64,000 nt of DNA from Marinobacter subterrani (GTDB lineage Bacteria; Pseudomonadota; Gammaproteobacteria; Pseudomonadales; Oleiphilaceae): positions 372,001 through 436,000 of the forward strand of contig NZ_LFBU01000001.1 in the NCBI RefSeq assembly GCF_001045555.1. The letters run 5' to 3'. A model generated the notes under the pieces. It had not been told where the DNA came from. It did no database searches and saw only the letters and a list, made by a program, of their open reading frames with translations. This document shows, in pieces, positions 44,675-56,292 of this stretch; position 1 is the stretch's first letter; every line of letters begins with the position of its first letter. A program made the translations under genes and the position numbers.

Positions 44675-47512
44675 ATGCACGAAAGCATAATGGAGCAGTT
44701 ATGGCAGACTTCCCACCTGCAGGGTGGTAATCTCGCCTATGTTGAACAGCTTTTTGAAACCTACCTGACAGACCCCAATGCCGTTCCTGAAGAGTGGCGG
44801 AGCTATTTCGACAAGCTTCCCAGTGTCGATGGCTATCAGGGCCGAGACATCGCCCACTCTTCCATTCGCGAGCAGTTCGAACACATCTCCCGCAATCAGC
44901 GTTTTCTCGCCAGCGGCGGCGTTCCCGCCAGCGCTACGTCCGACGCAGACAAAAAGCAGATCCGTGTTCTCCAGTTGATCAACGCATTCCGTTTCCGTGG
45001 CCACCAGGAAGCAAAACTGGATCCGCTCGGCGTATGGCAGCGACCTCAGGTAGAAGATCTGGATCCGGCGTTCCACGAACTTTCGGATTCCGACAGCGAC
45101 CTGGAATTCCAGACCGGTTCCCTGAATCTTGGCGCCGAGACCATGAAGCTCGGAGATATCGTCAAGGGGCTGCGTCAGACTTACTGCGGGAGCATCGGTG
45201 CCGAATACATGCACGTCGTCGATACCCGTATCAAGCGCTGGTTCCAGCAACGTATGGAGCCGGTTCGCTCGCAGCCGGAGTACGAGGCGAAAACCCGCAA
45301 GCACATTCTTGAACGCCTGACCGCCGCCGAGGGTCTGGAGAAGTATCTGGGGTCCCGTTACCCGGGTGTCAAGCGTTTTGGTCTTGAAGGCGGCGAGAGC
45401 CTGATTCCCTGCCTGGACGAACTGATCCAGCGCGCCGGCTCTTACGGCGCCAAGGAGATCGTTCTCGGCATGGCTCACCGTGGCCGCCTGAATGTTCTGG
45501 TCAACACCCTCGGGAAGAACCCGAAAGAACTGTTCGACGAGTTCGAAGGCAAGAAACTGGCCGCCTCTGGTTCCGGTGACGTCAAATACCATCAGGGTTT
45601 CTCGTCCAACGTTATGACCCCGGGCGGTGAGGTTCACCTGGCCATGGCCTTCAACCCATCGCACCTGGAAATTGTATCTCCGGTGGTCGAGGGTTCTGTT
45701 CGTGCTCGCCAGACCCGTCGCAATGATAACGACGGCACCCAGGTGGTCCCGATTATTATGCACGGTGATGCGGCGTTTGCCGGCCAGGGCGTGGTAATGG
45801 AAACCTTCCAGATGTCCCAGACCCGCGGTTTCGGGGTTGGTGGCACCATTCATATCGTCATCAACAACCAGGTTGGCTTTACCACCAGCAAGCAGGAAGA
45901 CGCACGGTCTACTGAATACTGTACCGACGTTGCCAAGATGATTCAGGCGCCGATCCTGCATGTGAATGCGGATGACCCTGAAGCGGTCATGTTCGTTACC
46001 CAGATGGCCATGGACTACCGCAACGAGTTCAAGAACGATGTGGTCATCGATCTGGTGTGCTACCGCCGCCGCGGCCATAACGAGGCGGATGAGCCGGCAG
46101 CCACCCAGCCGGTGATGTACGAGAAGATCCGTAAGCTGAAAACGACCCGCAATCTGTACGCTGACCAACTGATCGCAGCCGGCGTGATCAGCGAGGACGA
46201 AGGCAAGCAGATGGAGAATGATTACCGTGACGCGCTGGATAACGGTGAACACGTGGTCAAATCCCTGGTCAAGGAACCTAATAAAGCGCTTTATGTCGAC
46301 TGGACGCCTTACCTGGGTCATGAGTGGACTGCCAAGTGCAAATCCAGTGTCGCCCTCAAGACGATCCAGAAGCTGGGCAAGAAGCTGACCTCGGTCCCCG
46401 AGGGATTCAGCATCCAGCGTCAGGTGTCCAAGATTGTTTCAGATCGCGAGAAGATGACGGCAGGTGCCCTGCCGATCAACTGGGGTTATGGCGAGGTTAT
46501 GGCCTATGCGACCCTGCTGAACGAGGGCCATCCGATTCGTCTGACCGGCCAGGATATTGGCCGGGGCACTTTCTCCCACCGTCATGCGGTTCTTCACAAC
46601 CAGAAAGATGGCTCTACCCACATTGCTCTGGCAGAACTGGCCGAAGACCAGCCAAAGTTTGAAATCTACGACTCGCTGCTTTCGGAAGAAGCCGTGATGG
46701 CGTTTGAGTACGGTTATTCAACTACGGCGCCAGACGGTCTTGTGGTCTGGGAGGCGCAGTTCGGCGACTTCGCCAATGGCGCTCAGGTGGTCATTGATCA
46801 GTTCCTGACCAGTGGTGAACACAAGTGGGGGCGCCTCTGTGGTCTGACTCTCCTGCTGCCGCATGGTTACGAAGGGCAGGGGCCAGAGCATAGTTCTGCG
46901 CGTCTTGAGCGGTTCCTGCAACTTTCTGCCGAGCACAACATTCAGGTGTGCGTGCCGACCACACCGTCGCAGGTGTTCCATATGCTTCGCCGCCAGGTCA
47001 AACGCCCGCTGCGCAAGCCTTTGGTTGCGATTACGCCGAAAAGCCTGCTGCGTCACAAGGAGGCCACCTCCGACCTGGACGACCTGACCTCCGGAACCTT
47101 CCAGACGGTGCTGCCCGAGAAAGAGCCGTCTGATCCAAAGAAGGTGACGCGCCTGATCATGTGCAGTGGCAAGGTGTACTTCGATCTTCTGGAAAGAAAG
47201 AAAGCCGACGAGCGTGAGGATGTCGCTATCGTCCGTATCGAACAGCTATACCCGTTCCCGGCGGACGACCTTGATGAGCTTCTGAGCAAATACAGCAAGC
47301 TCAAGCACGTAGTCTGGTGTCAGGAAGAGCCGATGAACCAGGGTGCCTGGTACTGCAGCCAGCATCATATGCGTAACGCGCTGCACCGCCTGAACCCGAA
47401 GCTGTACCTTCAATATGCCGGTCGTGACGCTTCGGCTGCTCCCGCTTGTGGCCACATGTCGGCCCACATTGAAGAGCAGAAGAAACTGGTTAACGACGCG
47501 TTTGAAATTTGA
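44675..47512 (+). CDS. sucA: 2-oxoglutarate dehydrogenase E1 component SucA
   Basis: SucA is the thiamine-diphosphate-dependent decarboxylase of the 2-oxoglutarate dehydrogenase complex. The 945-residue product has the N-terminal SucB-binding region (LQGGNLAYVEQLFETYL), FRFRGHQEAKLDPLG, the active-site MAHRGRLNVLVNTLGK, the thiamine-binding line HGDAAFAGQGVVMETF then VGGTIHIVINNQVGFTTS, and the transketolase-like domain GRGTFSHRHAV. ATG 44675 lies 9 bases after AAGGTGAG. It is followed by sucB and lpdA, the other parts of the complex. Confidence 0.97.
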   Translation: MHESIMEQLWQTSHLQGGNLAYVEQLFETYLTDPNAVPEEWRSYFDKLPSVDGYQGRDIAHSSIREQFEHISRNQRFLASGGVPASATSDADKKQIRVLQLINAFRFRGHQEAKLDPLGVWQRPQVEDLDPAFHELSDSDSDLEFQTGSLNLGAETMKLGDIVKGLRQTYCGSIGAEYMHVVDTRIKRWFQQRMEPVRSQPEYEAKTRKHILERLTAAEGLEKYLGSRYPGVKRFGLEGGESLIPCLDELIQRAGSYGAKEIVLGMAHRGRLNVLVNTLGKNPKELFDEFEGKKLAASGSGDVKYHQGFSSNVMTPGGEVHLAMAFNPSHLEIVSPVVEGSVRARQTRRNDNDGTQVVPIIMHGDAAFAGQGVVMETFQMSQTRGFGVGGTIHIVINNQVGFTTSKQEDARSTEYCTDVAKMIQAPILHVNADDPEAVMFVTQMAMDYRNEFKNDVVIDLVCYRRRGHNEADEPAATQPVMYEKIRKLKTTRNLYADQLIAAGVISEDEGKQMENDYRDALDNGEHVVKSLVKEPNKALYVDWTPYLGHEWTAKCKSSVALKTIQKLGKKLTSVPEGFSIQRQVSKIVSDREKMTAGALPINWGYGEVMAYATLLNEGHPIRLTGQDIGRGTFSHRHAVLHNQKDGSTHIALAELAEDQPKFEIYDSLLSEEAVMAFEYGYSTTAPDGLVVWEAQFGDFANGAQVVIDQFLTSGEHKWGRLCGLTLLLPHGYEGQGPEHSSARLERFLQLSAEHNIQVCVPTTPSQVFHMLRRQVKRPLRKPLVAITPKSLLRHKEATSDLDDLTSGTFQTVLPEKEPSDPKKVTRLIMCSGKVYFDLLERKKADEREDVAIVRIEQLYPFPADDLDELLSKYSKLKHVVWCQEEPMNQGAWYCSQHHMRNALHRLNPKLYLQYAGRDASAAPACGHMSAHIEEQKKLVNDAFEI

Positions 47513-47537
47513 CGAGCTACCGAACTAAGGATCTGTA

Positions 47538-48767
47538 ATGTCAACTGAGATTAAAGCCCCCGTTTTCCCGGAGTCGGTCGCCGAGGGTACCGTCGCGACC
47601 TGGCACAAACAGCCGGGTGAAGCCTGTGCACGTGATGAGCTGATTGTCGACATCGAAACGGACAAGGTTGTCCTTGAGGTGGTTGCGCCGGCGGATGGCG
47701 TGATTGAAGAAGTTCTCAAGAATGAAGGCGATACGGTCGAGAGCGGAGAAATCATCGGCCGGTTCAAGGAAGGCGCAGCGGGCGAGTCCAAGCCTGCGGA
47801 AGGCAAAAAGGATGAGAGCAAAAGCGAGGCTCCGACGGAAGAGGGCAAGAGCGAAGCGGCTTCCGGTGATGCCATCCTGAGCCCGGCAGCCCGCAAGCTT
47901 GCGGAAGAGAACAATGTGGATCCGAACGCGATCAAGGGCACCGGCAAAGATGGCCGTGTCACCAAGGAAGACGTTCAGAATCACGTGGAAAACGCTAAGT
48001 CCTCCGGCGCTTCTGCTGCGCCCAAGCCGGCTGCCGGCATGCCGGAAGTGAACGTGTCCGCTGGTGAGCGCCCGGAGAAGCGCGTCCCGATGACCCGCCT
48101 GCGTGCCAGCATCGCCAAGCGTCTGGTCAATGCGCAGCAGAGCGCAGCCATGCTGACAACCTTCAACGAAGTCAACATGGCGCCGATCATGGAGCTGCGC
48201 AAGCAGTACCAGGAAAGCTTTGTGAAGCGTCACGGGATCAAGCTCGGCTTCATGTCCTTCTTTACCAAGGCGGCGACCGAAGCCCTGAAGCGATTCCCCG
48301 CGGTGAACGCCTCCATCGACGGTAACGATATGGTTTACCATGGTTACCAGGACATCGGTGTGGCGGTATCCACCGATCGTGGTCTGGTGGTTCCGGTGCT
48401 GCGTGATTCCGATGCCATGGGGCTGGCGGACATCGAGAAGAAGATTGTCGAGTACGGCACCAAGGCGAAAGAGGGCAAACTCGCCATCGAGGACATGACC
48501 GGCGGCACCTTCACCATCACCAACGGTGGTATCTTCGGCTCGCTGATTTCCACGCCCATCCTGAACCCGCCACAGACCGCGATCCTGGGTATGCACAAGA
48601 TCCAGGAGCGCCCGATGGCGGTGAACGGCAAGGTGGAAATCCAGCCTATGATGTATCTGGCGCTCTCTTACGACCACCGCATGATCGATGGCAAGGAAGC
48701 AGTGCAGTTCCTTGTTGCGATTAAGGAAATGCTTGAAGACCCGGCACGTATTCTGCTGGACGTCTGA
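47538..48767 (+). CDS. sucB: 2-oxoglutarate dehydrogenase E2 component SucB
   Basis: SucB is the dihydrolipoyl succinyltransferase core of the complex. The 409-residue protein has a lipoyl domain with Lys43 ([11 protein letters not shown]), a Lys/Glu/Ala-rich linker (about 80-115), the E3-binding domain ([20 protein letters not shown], about 116-150) and the catalytic domain ending with [21 protein letters not shown] 47538 follows TAAGGA. Confidence 0.97.
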   Translation: MSTEIKAPVFPESVAEGTVATWHKQPGEACARDELIVDIETDKVVLEVVAPADGVIEEVLKNEGDTVESGEIIGRFKEGAAGESKPAEGKKDESKSEAPTEEGKSEAASGDAILSPAARKLAEENNVDPNAIKGTGKDGRVTKEDVQNHVENAKSSGASAAPKPAAGMPEVNVSAGERPEKRVPMTRLRASIAKRLVNAQQSAAMLTTFNEVNMAPIMELRKQYQESFVKRHGIKLGFMSFFTKAATEALKRFPAVNASIDGNDMVYHGYQDIGVAVSTDRGLVVPVLRDSDAMGLADIEKKIVEYGTKAKEGKLAIEDMTGGTFTITNGGIFGSLISTPILNPPQTAILGMHKIQERPMAVNGKVEIQPMMYLALSYDHRMIDGKEAVQFLVAIKEMLEDPARILLDV

Positions 48768-48778
48768 GCCGACACTAA

Positions 48779-50245
<1,467 letters not shown>

Positions 50246-50281
50246 CGCAAACCAGGAATTTTTTAATTCGGGACATTGACT

Positions 50282-51448
50282 ATGAATTTGCATGAATATC
50301 AGGGCAAACAGCTTTTCGCTGAATATGGCCTGCCAGTTTCCAAGGGCATTGCCTGTGATACTCCGAAGGAAGCGGTCGACGCTGCCGGAGAGATCGGCGG
50401 CGACGCATGGGTCGTCAAGGCACAGGTACACGCAGGTGGCCGTGGTAAGGCCGGCGGTGTAAAGCTGGTCAAGAGCAAAGACGAGATCCGTGAATTCGCC
50501 GAGAAGTGGCTTGGCAAGAACCTGGTTACCTATCAGACAGACGAGAACGGCCAGCCGGTCAGCAAGATTCTGGTTGAATCCCTCACCGACATTGACCAGG
50601 AGTTGTACCTGGGCGCCGTTGTTGACCGTGGTACCCGCCGTATCGTATTCATGGCCTCCACCGAAGGCGGTGTTGAGATCGAGAAGGTTGCCGAGGAAAC
50701 GCCCGAGAAGATCCTGAAAGCGGAAATCGATCCGCTGGTCGGCGCGCAGCCGTACCAGGGTCGCGAGCTGGCGTTCAAGCTGGGCCTTGAAGGCAAGCAG
50801 ATCGGACAGTTCACCAAGATCTTCCTGGGCCTTGCCAAGCTGTTTGAAGAGTGCGATCTGGCGCTGGTTGAAATCAACCCGCTGGTCATCACTCCGGCCG
50901 GCGACCTGCACTGCCTGGACGCCAAGATTGGTGTTGACGGCAACGCCCTGTACCGCCAGAAGAAAATCCACGAGATGCACGATCCTTCCCAGGAAGATTC
51001 CCGGGAAGCGGAAGCGGCACGGTGGGAGCTCAACTACGTTGCCCTGGAAGGCAACATCGGCTGTATGGTTAACGGCGCTGGTCTGGCCATGGGTACCATG
51101 GACATCATCAAGCTGTCCGGCGGCCAGCCGGCCAACTTCCTGGACGTTGGCGGCGGTGCTACCAAAGAGCGGGTTTCCGAGGCGTTCAAGATCATCCTGT
51201 CTGATTCCAACGTCAAGGCGGTTCTGGTTAACATCTTCGGTGGTATCGTTCGCTGCGACATGATTGCAGAAGGCATCATCGGTGCCGTAAAGGAAGTGGG
51301 CGTGAAGGTTCCTGTGGTTGTTCGCCTTGAGGGCAACAATGCCGAGAAGGGTACTCAGGTACTCGCCGACAGCGGCCTGAACATCATTGCCGCCACCAGT
51401 CTGTCGAATGCGGCAGAGCAAGTCGTTAAAGCCGCAGGGGGTAAATAA
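50282..51448 (+). CDS. sucC: Succinyl-CoA synthetase beta subunit
   Basis: SucC and SucD convert succinyl-CoA to succinate with formation of a nucleoside triphosphate. The 388-residue product has the ATP-grasp domain ([41 protein letters not shown]) and the C-terminal [17 protein letters not shown] region. ATG 50282 is used; a TTG six bases upstream is unlikely. The stop overlaps the sucD start by one base (TAATG). Confidence 0.97.
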   Translation: MNLHEYQGKQLFAEYGLPVSKGIACDTPKEAVDAAGEIGGDAWVVKAQVHAGGRGKAGGVKLVKSKDEIREFAEKWLGKNLVTYQTDENGQPVSKILVESLTDIDQELYLGAVVDRGTRRIVFMASTEGGVEIEKVAEETPEKILKAEIDPLVGAQPYQGRELAFKLGLEGKQIGQFTKIFLGLAKLFEECDLALVEINPLVITPAGDLHCLDAKIGVDGNALYRQKKIHEMHDPSQEDSREAEAARWELNYVALEGNIGCMVNGAGLAMGTMDIIKLSGGQPANFLDVGGGATKERVSEAFKIILSDSNVKAVLVNIFGGIVRCDMIAEGIIGAVKEVGVKVPVVVRLEGNNAEKGTQVLADSGLNIIAATSLSNAAEQVVKAAGGK

Positions 51449-52320
51449 TGAGCATCCTGATCAACAAAGACACCAAGGTTATCTGTCAGGGCTTTACCGG
51501 CGCGCAGGGTACCTTCCACTCAGAGCAGGCGATTGACTACGGTACCAAGATGGTTGGCGGCGTAAGCCCCGGCAAGGGCGGCACCGAGCATCTGGGCCTG
51601 CCGGTGTTCAACACCGTACGTGAGGCGGTCGAAAAAACCGGTGCAGAAGCCACCGTTATCTACGTTCCGGCACCGTTCTGTAAAGACGCCATCATCGAAG
51701 CGGCGGATGCCGGTATTCAGCTGATCGTTTGCATCACTGAAGGCATTCCGACCATCGATATGCTGTATGCCAAAGAATACGTCGATCGCAAAGGCGTTCG
51801 CATGATCGGCCCGAACTGCCCGGGTGTGATCACTCCGGACGAGTGCAAGATCGGCATCATGCCAGGCCACATCCACAAGAAGGGCAAGGTGGGCATCGTG
51901 TCCCGTTCAGGCACCCTGACTTACGAAGCGGTCAAGCAGACCACAGACTTCGGTTACGGTCAGTCTACCTGTATCGGTATCGGTGGCGACCCGATCCCGG
52001 GTTCCAACTTCATCGACATCCTGGCCCTGCTTCAGGAAGACCCTGAAACCGAAGCCATTGTGATGATCGGCGAGATCGGCGGTACCGCCGAGGAAGAAGC
52101 CGCGGCCTACATCAAGCAGAACGTCACCAAGCCGGTGGTTTCGTACATCGCAGGCGTGACTGCGCCCCCGGGAAAGCGTATGGGCCATGCTGGCGCCATC
52201 ATTTCCGGTGGTAAGGGTACGGCAGACGAGAAGTTTGCCGCCCTGGAAGATGCCGGTGTGCGGACTGTTCGCAGTCTTGCGGAGATCGGCCAGGCGCTGA
52301 AGGAAGTTACTGGCTGGTAA
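51448..52320 (+). CDS. sucD: Succinyl-CoA synthetase alpha subunit
   Basis: SucD carries the phosphohistidine of succinyl-CoA synthetase. The 290-residue product starts [20 protein letters not shown] with the CoA-binding loop, contains [13 protein letters not shown] and has the catalytic His247 in [18 protein letters not shown] 51448 is coupled to sucC. A strong terminator follows, closing the sdh-suc block. Confidence 0.97.
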   Translation: MSILINKDTKVICQGFTGAQGTFHSEQAIDYGTKMVGGVSPGKGGTEHLGLPVFNTVREAVEKTGAEATVIYVPAPFCKDAIIEAADAGIQLIVCITEGIPTIDMLYAKEYVDRKGVRMIGPNCPGVITPDECKIGIMPGHIHKKGKVGIVSRSGTLTYEAVKQTTDFGYGQSTCIGIGGDPIPGSNFIDILALLQEDPETEAIVMIGEIGGTAEEEAAAYIKQNVTKPVVSYIAGVTAPPGKRMGHAGAIISGGKGTADEKFAALEDAGVRTVRSLAEIGQALKEVTGW

Positions 52321-52337
52321 GTCGGACTTCTTTCGAT

Positions 52338-52374
52338 AAACCCCCGTTTCTGCCCTGCAGAACGGGGGTTTTTT
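52338..52374 (+). terminator. Terminator after sucD
   Basis: AAACCCCCGTT (52338-52348) pairs with AACGGGGGTTT (52361-52371), with a small inner CTGC/GCAG stem, and the following T-run reaches TTTTTT. It is a strong end for the TCA-cycle operon. Confidence 0.92.
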
Positions 52375-52438
52375 ATTTATAATGCCGGGTCGCCTGAATT
52401 ATGATGGCGCTTCCAATACCAATTAAGGAGTTCGTGCT

Positions 52439-53653
52439 TTGAGTTCTGTAGATTCCCAGCAACGGGTATTGTCCGGTATGCGTCCGACCGGCAAGCTTCA
52501 CCTTGGCCACTACCACGGTGTGCTGAAAAACTGGGTGAAACTCCAGCACGAATTCGAGTGCTTCTTCTTCGTGGCAGACTGGCATGCGTTGACCACCAAC
52601 TACGACGATCCCTCGGGCATCGAGCAGAGCGTCTGGGACATGGTCATTGACTGGCTGGCAGCGGGTGTGAACCCCGGGTCATCCACCATGTTCATCCAGT
52701 CCCAGGTGCCCGAGCATGCGGAATTGCACCTGCTGCTTTCAATGATTACACCACTCGGCTGGCTGGAACGTATCCCCACGTTCAAAGACCAGCAGGAGAA
52801 GCTGCGGGAAAAAGACCTGGCGACGTACGGCTTCCTCGGTTATCCGCTGCTGCAGAGCGCCGATATTCTGGTCTACCGGGCCGGCAAGGTGCCAGTTGGC
52901 GCCGACCAGGTGTCCCATGTCGAGATTACCCGGGAGATTGCCCGCCGCTTTAACCATCTCTACGGCCGTGAGCCGGGGTTTGAGGAGCAGGCGGAAGGCG
53001 CCATCGTGAAGATGGGCAAGAAAAACGCCAAGCTGTATCGGACCCTGAAGAAGCGCTATCAGGAAGAGGGCGATATGGAAGCCCTGGAAACGGCCCGGGC
53101 CCTGCTGAAAGAGCAGCAGAATATTTCCCTGGGCGACCGTGAGCGGCTGTACGGCTACATTGAGGGAGGTGGCAAGGTGATCCTGCCCGAACCCCAGCCG
53201 CTGCTCACTCCGGAGTCCAAGTTGCCGGGGCTGGATGGTCAGAAAATGTCCAAGTCCTACAACAACTACATTGGCCTGCGGGAAGAGCCCGACAGTGTGG
53301 CCCAGAAAATCCGTACCATGCAGACCGATCCTCAGCGGGTGCGCAGGACCGATCCCGGGGAGCCCGAGAAATGCCCGGTCTGGGGTATGCACAAGATCTA
53401 TTCCGACGCCGACACCCAGGAATGGGTTCAGACTGGCTGCCGCAGCGCCGGCATCGGCTGTCTGGACTGCAAGAAACCGCTGATCGATGCCATCATAGAG
53501 GAACAGCGCCCCTTGCACGAACGGGCGCGGGAATATGAAGGCAACCCGGATCTGGTCCATTCCATCCTGCAGGAAGGCCGGGAACATGCCCGTGATGCGG
53601 CGCGGGATACCCTTGAAGAAGTTCGGGCCGCCATGGGGCTTCACTACCGCTGA
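52439..53653 (+). CDS. trpS: Tryptophanyl-tRNA synthetase
   Basis: TrpS charges tRNA-Trp. The 404-residue class I synthetase has the HIGH-type motif HLGH (residues 21-24, in GMRPTGKLHLGHYHGVLKNW) and KMSKS at 269-273 (LDGQKMSKSYNN). It is longer than the 334-residue E. coli enzyme; a charged stretch of about 60 residues lies before KMSKS (KKNAKLYRTLKKRYQEEGDM onwards), as in the longer TrpS of some proteobacteria. The start is TTG 52439, supported by AAGGAG 8 bases upstream. Confidence 0.95.
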   Translation: MSSVDSQQRVLSGMRPTGKLHLGHYHGVLKNWVKLQHEFECFFFVADWHALTTNYDDPSGIEQSVWDMVIDWLAAGVNPGSSTMFIQSQVPEHAELHLLLSMITPLGWLERIPTFKDQQEKLREKDLATYGFLGYPLLQSADILVYRAGKVPVGADQVSHVEITREIARRFNHLYGREPGFEEQAEGAIVKMGKKNAKLYRTLKKRYQEEGDMEALETARALLKEQQNISLGDRERLYGYIEGGGKVILPEPQPLLTPESKLPGLDGQKMSKSYNNYIGLREEPDSVAQKIRTMQTDPQRVRRTDPGEPEKCPVWGMHKIYSDADTQEWVQTGCRSAGIGCLDCKKPLIDAIIEEQRPLHERAREYEGNPDLVHSILQEGREHARDAARDTLEEVRAAMGLHYR

Positions 53654-53711
53654 ATCAGATCAGGCCGGCGCTCAGGTGCTGCTCTGGCAGACCGGGCCGG
53701 GGAGGAAGGTT

Positions 53712-54545
53712 ATGACGGAAGAATCCACGGGCGCGGTTGTTGCCGAAGGCGGGGAGTCCGCGCCAGAATCGTCGCCGCTTGCGCGGGTGTCCGGCAAGGC
53801 GGTGGTGGATCTTCCCAAGGACCTGTATATACCCCCGGATGCCCTGGCAGTGTTTCTGGAGGCATTCGAGGGCCCACTCGACCTCCTGCTTTATCTCATC
53901 CGGCGCCAGAATATGAACATTCTGGATATCGACGTCAGCGAGATTACCCGGCAGTACATGGATTACATCGGCGCTGTCGAAGCCATGCGCTTTGAACTTG
54001 CGGCGGAATACCTGGTGATGGCGGCCACCCTGGCAGAGATCAAGTCGAGGATGCTGCTGCCCAGGCAGGAAAGCGAAGATGAGGAAGACGTCGACCCGAG
54101 AGCAGAGCTGATCCGTCGTCTGCAGCAGTATGAGCGGTTCAAGCAGGCAGCGGAGGACATTGACGAAATGCCCCGCCTGGAGCGGGATACCTTCGCAGCC
54201 TCCGCAGCGTTACCCAAAATGCCTTCAAGCCAGCCCCATCCGGATGTGGATATGCGGGAGATGCTGCTGGCGCTTCAGGGCGTACTGAGGCGGGCCGATC
54301 TGTTTACCAGTCACCATGTCGAGCGGGAAAGACTTTCGACCCGTGAGCGGATGTCCGCCATCCTGTCTGTCCTTCAGGATGACCACTTCGTGACGTTCGA
54401 AAGCCTGTTTACCGTGGAAGAAGGGCGCCTCGGCGTAGTGGTTACGTTTCTCGCCACCCTGGAACTGGTGAAAGAGCAGTTGATTGAAGTGGTGCAGGCG
54501 GAAGTCCTTGGCCCGATTCACGTTCGGGCCCGGGCGGCAAGCTAG
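53712..54545 (+). CDS. scpA: Segregation and condensation protein ScpA
   Basis: ScpA is the kleisin that bridges the two heads of the Smc dimer in bacterial condensin. The 277-residue product has the family start FEGPLDLLLYLIRRQNMNI only at about residue 52, so an acidic extension of about 50 residues precedes it. The C-terminal winged-helix region (FESLFTVEEGRLGVVVTFLATLELVK) binds the Smc head. ATG 53712 follows a near-perfect GGAGGAAGG. scpB follows, and smc itself lies 3 kb further on. Confidence 0.93.
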   Translation: MTEESTGAVVAEGGESAPESSPLARVSGKAVVDLPKDLYIPPDALAVFLEAFEGPLDLLLYLIRRQNMNILDIDVSEITRQYMDYIGAVEAMRFELAAEYLVMAATLAEIKSRMLLPRQESEDEEDVDPRAELIRRLQQYERFKQAAEDIDEMPRLERDTFAASAALPKMPSSQPHPDVDMREMLLALQGVLRRADLFTSHHVERERLSTRERMSAILSVLQDDHFVTFESLFTVEEGRLGVVVTFLATLELVKEQLIEVVQAEVLGPIHVRARAAS

Positions 54546-54588
54546 CAGCCCGGCGGTCACTGAAAGCGCGGAAATACGGATAGGCATC

Positions 54589-55227
54589 ATGAATGAAGAA
54601 CATCTGCTGAGAATCCAGGCCATTGCCGAGGCCGCACTGCTGGCGGCGGGCAAGCCCCTGTCTCTGGACCAGTTGCGGGAACTGTTCTCTGAGGAGGAGC
54701 GGCCGGCCCGTCAGGTTATGGAGCACGTCATGGTGCAACTGGAAAATGCCTGCGAGGGCCGGGGGTTCGAGCTGAAAAAGGTCGCCAGTGGTTACCGGAT
54801 TCAGGTTCGCCAGGAATACGCGCCCTGGGTTGGCCGGTTGTTTGAGGAAAAGCCACAACGTTATTCCCGTGCCCTGCTGGAAACTCTCGCCCTGATCGCC
54901 TATCGGCAACCGATCACCCGGGGTGAGATCGAAGACATCCGGGGCGTTACGGTAAGCAGCAATATCATTCGTACGCTGCTTGAGCGAGAGTGGGTGCGGG
55001 TTGTTGGTCATCGTGATGTTCCCGGCCGGCCGGCCATGTACGCGACGACCAAGCAGTTTCTGGATTATTTCAACCTGACGGGCCTGGATCAGATGCCTCC
55101 GCTGTCGGAAGTCCGGGATCTCGAGGAAATTGGCCGGGAAATTGAAAAGAACATGCAGGCGGAGATCGAATTTGAATCACCCGCCGCGGAGACCGAAGAC
55201 GAATCTCCGGGCCAGACACTTCACTGA
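54589..55227 (+). CDS. scpB: Segregation and condensation protein ScpB
   Basis: ScpB is the winged-helix (kite) dimer that binds ScpA in the Smc complex. The 212-residue product has two winged-helix domains: LRIQAIAEAALLAAGKPLSL at the N-terminus and ALLETLALIAYRQPITRGEI with GVTVSSNIIRTLLEREWVRV later. The C-terminal tail is acidic. ATG 54589 follows GGATAGG. A short hairpin overlaps the stop codon. Confidence 0.93.
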   Translation: MNEEHLLRIQAIAEAALLAAGKPLSLDQLRELFSEEERPARQVMEHVMVQLENACEGRGFELKKVASGYRIQVRQEYAPWVGRLFEEKPQRYSRALLETLALIAYRQPITRGEIEDIRGVTVSSNIIRTLLEREWVRVVGHRDVPGRPAMYATTKQFLDYFNLTGLDQMPPLSEVRDLEEIGREIEKNMQAEIEFESPAAETEDESPGQTLH

Positions 55228-55244
55228 TACCATCCGGGTATCAG
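55224..55244 (+). other. Hairpin at the scpB stop codon
   Basis: CTGATACC (55224-55231) and GGTATCAG (55237-55244) form an 8-bp stem that starts over the scpB stop codon (TGA 55225-55227) and ends 22 bases before rluB. No T-run follows. It may adjust rluB translation or simply stabilise the mRNA. Confidence 0.4.
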
Positions 55245-55266
55245 TCAAAGACTAAGGATTGATTTC

Positions 55267-56289
55267 ATGGCGGCAGAGCGCCCCGAAAAACCAGCCAGAC
55301 CCACAAAAGACCGGGCCCGGGCGGCGAAAGCCCCGGCCAGGCTTGCGGCGAAGGTTACCCACGATGGCCCCGAGCGCATCCAGAAAATGCTGGCCCGGGC
55401 GGGCGTCGGTTCACGCCGGGAGATTGAGGGCTGGATGGAAGCCGGCCGGCTTACGGTAAACGGCCTGGCCGTTACCCCGGGCCAGAAGGCCACGGTGGAA
55501 GACCGGTTTGAACTGGACGGCAAGCGCCTTGAGGTTTCCGGGGCGTCCGAAGTGCTGCGCCGGGTGCTGATCTACAACAAGCCCGAGGGTGAAGTAAATA
55601 CCCGCAAGGATCCGGAGGGCAGGCCGACGGTTTTTGATCGCTTGCCACGGCTAAAGGAGCACCGCTGGATTTCCATTGGCCGGCTCGATATCAACACCAC
55701 CGGTCTGGTGCTTTTCACCACCGACGGCGAGCTGGCCAACCGGCTGATGCATCCGTCCAACCAGATTGACCGTGAATATGCGGTGCGTATCTTCGGGGAA
55801 GTGGACGACGCCATGATCGAGCGCCTGCTGCAGGGCGTGCTACTTGAAGATGGTATGGCAAAGTTTACCGACCTTTCCCCCGCCGGTGGCAGTGGCATGA
55901 ACCGCTGGTTCCACGTCACCTTGCTGGAGGGGCGTAACCGGGAGGTTCGGCGACTCTGGGAATCCCAGGGCGTTCGGGTCAGCCGCCTGAAGCGGGTCCG
56001 GTATGGGCCGGTTTTCCTGCCCAGCCGCCTGACTGTGGGCAAGTGGGAGGAACTTGATCAGAAAGCCGTGGACAGCCTCAGCCGGAGTGTCGGCCTCGAT
56101 AGCGTTGATATTCCCCAGAAAACCCCGGATGAGAAGGCGAGCCATGACCGTCAGCGCCGGAAAAGCCCGGGCCGGTCCGGCAAGAAGACGCCGGGCAACA
56201 AATGGGCGGTCAGCGATACCAGGCCTGCGCGGGTCGATTCCCGTGCTTCGAAGGCCGATCGGCCGGGCCGCAAAACGTCCCGAAGCTGA
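55267..56289 (+). CDS. rluB: 23S rRNA pseudouridine(2605) synthase RluB
   Basis: RluB makes pseudouridine 2605 in the 23S rRNA. The 340-residue protein has a basic N-terminal tail, an S4 domain (about 37-85: ERIQKMLARAGVGSRREIEG) and the pseudouridine synthase domain with the catalytic Asp141 in IGRLDINTTGLVLFT and the motif LLEGRNREVRRLWE. A very basic C-terminal extension of about 60 residues (KASHDRQRRKSPGRSGKKTP) is probably disordered. It follows scpAB, as in many relatives, and ends 3 bases from the convergent GGDEF gene. Confidence 0.93.
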   Translation: MAAERPEKPARPTKDRARAAKAPARLAAKVTHDGPERIQKMLARAGVGSRREIEGWMEAGRLTVNGLAVTPGQKATVEDRFELDGKRLEVSGASEVLRRVLIYNKPEGEVNTRKDPEGRPTVFDRLPRLKEHRWISIGRLDINTTGLVLFTTDGELANRLMHPSNQIDREYAVRIFGEVDDAMIERLLQGVLLEDGMAKFTDLSPAGGSGMNRWFHVTLLEGRNREVRRLWESQGVRVSRLKRVRYGPVFLPSRLTVGKWEELDQKAVDSLSRSVGLDSVDIPQKTPDEKASHDRQRRKSPGRSGKKTPGNKWAVSDTRPARVDSRASKADRPGRKTSRS

Positions 56290-56292
56290 ACG

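Noticed and set aside
44699..46321. A minus-strand open frame of about 540 codons opposite sucA
   Set aside because: It lies wholly inside the sucA coding region and shows no motif; the same bias effect explains it, as for similar frames opposite lpdA and sucC.
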